DNA from: Candidatus Fermentibacterota bacterium
GTDB lineage: Bacteria > JAFGKV01
Assembly (NCBI GenBank): GCA_030620115.1
Contig: JAUXFG010000215.1
Span: 1-5,558, forward strand
Direction of reading: 5' to 3'
DNA: 5,558 bases
The notes under the pieces were generated by a model. The model saw only the letters and a list, made by a program, of their open reading frames with translations, did not search any database and was not told the DNA's origin. Position numbers and translations under genes: made by a program. This document shows positions 5,518-5,558 of this stretch, piece after piece; position 1 is the stretch's first letter, and each line of letters starts with the position of its first letter.

Positions 5518-5544
5518 ATGGAGGGCCATGCTCCGTCATGGCCG
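5518..5544. repeat. Half copy of the cloverleaf element at the window edge
   Basis: These 27 bp are identical to 3859-3885: ATGGAGGG, then hairpin GGCCATG-CTCCGT-CATGGCC, then G. The following 14 bases differ from the first copy (TTGATGCTCGATAC), which fits a variable middle arm. The second half, if present, lies beyond the window. The orientation is the same as the first copy, so the two flank the TPR gene as direct repeats. Confidence 0.75.
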
Positions 5545-5558
5545 TTGATGCTCGATAC

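Larger units (their letters stand above)
5287..5558. other. Non-coding 3' region made largely of repeats
   Basis: No credible gene is seen on either strand. The minus-strand open frames here only read through the repeats and the end of the TPR gene. The region holds the multi-hairpin repeat, the second CATTCAAC motif and the half cloverleaf. A weak 5-bp stem (TCCCC 5290-5294 with GGGGA 5306-5310) follows the TPR stop, without a T-run. Confidence 0.6.

Noticed and set aside
5340-5544. CRISPR array
   Set aside because: The repeated units are different hairpins at irregular spacing, not identical direct repeats with regular spacers, and no cas gene is present.

Overview
The window looks like a piece of chromosome from a bacterium of the Verrucomicrobiota/Planctomycetota type (PVC group). 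That assignment is inference. It rests on GC-rich protein-like coding sequence, a TonB2-style energy-transduction operon followed by a periplasmic TPR protein, and several short interspersed palindromes and a 'CATTCAAC..TCGAA' motif of a kind I recall from genomes of that group. No rRNA, tRNA or housekeeping marker is present to fix the taxonomy.

Left third (1-1733, minus strand): two tandem tyrosine-recombinase genes that overlap by 4 bp (ATGA). The first (1733 down to 765) keeps every catalytic residue but carries one in-frame TAA about two thirds of the way along. The second (768 down past the left edge) has a -1 frameshift in a run of five C and leaves the window just after its HxxRH box. 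The pair resembles part of a multi-recombinase (RIT-like) element that is decaying. A third member, if there is one, would lie to the left.

Spacer 1734-2064: no gene. It holds a strong ribosome-binding site for the recombinase, a cluster of 13-bp repeats (GTTATGT-type, one copy inverted relative to two others) that could be recombinase-binding or element-end sequence, a CATTCAAC motif, and a small GC-rich palindrome.

Centre (2065-3802, plus strand): exbB-exbD-tonB, a tightly coupled operon in which each start codon overlaps the preceding stop by 4 bp. ExbB (three membrane segments) and ExbD (one membrane segment with the proton-path Asp) form the inner-membrane proton channel. TonB spans the periplasm to drive outer-membrane receptors. 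The TonB membrane helix lacks the SxxxH motif of classical TonB, which fits the TonB2 subgroup.

Right third (3803-5558): a hairpin just after tonB, then a 72-bp cloverleaf-like palindromic element (3859-3930), then an exported protein made of ten uninterrupted 34-residue TPR repeats (3958-5286). This protein is probably a periplasmic partner of the TonB system. The last 270 bp are non-coding repeats: a multi-hairpin family (5340-5431), a second CATTCAAC motif, and a second copy of one half of the cloverleaf element at the right edge.

The most notable structure is the 72-bp element. Its two halves are inverted copies that differ at six positions, and those six form exactly three compensatory base-pair changes. 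The two hairpin loops are also perfectly complementary. This points to selection on the folded form.
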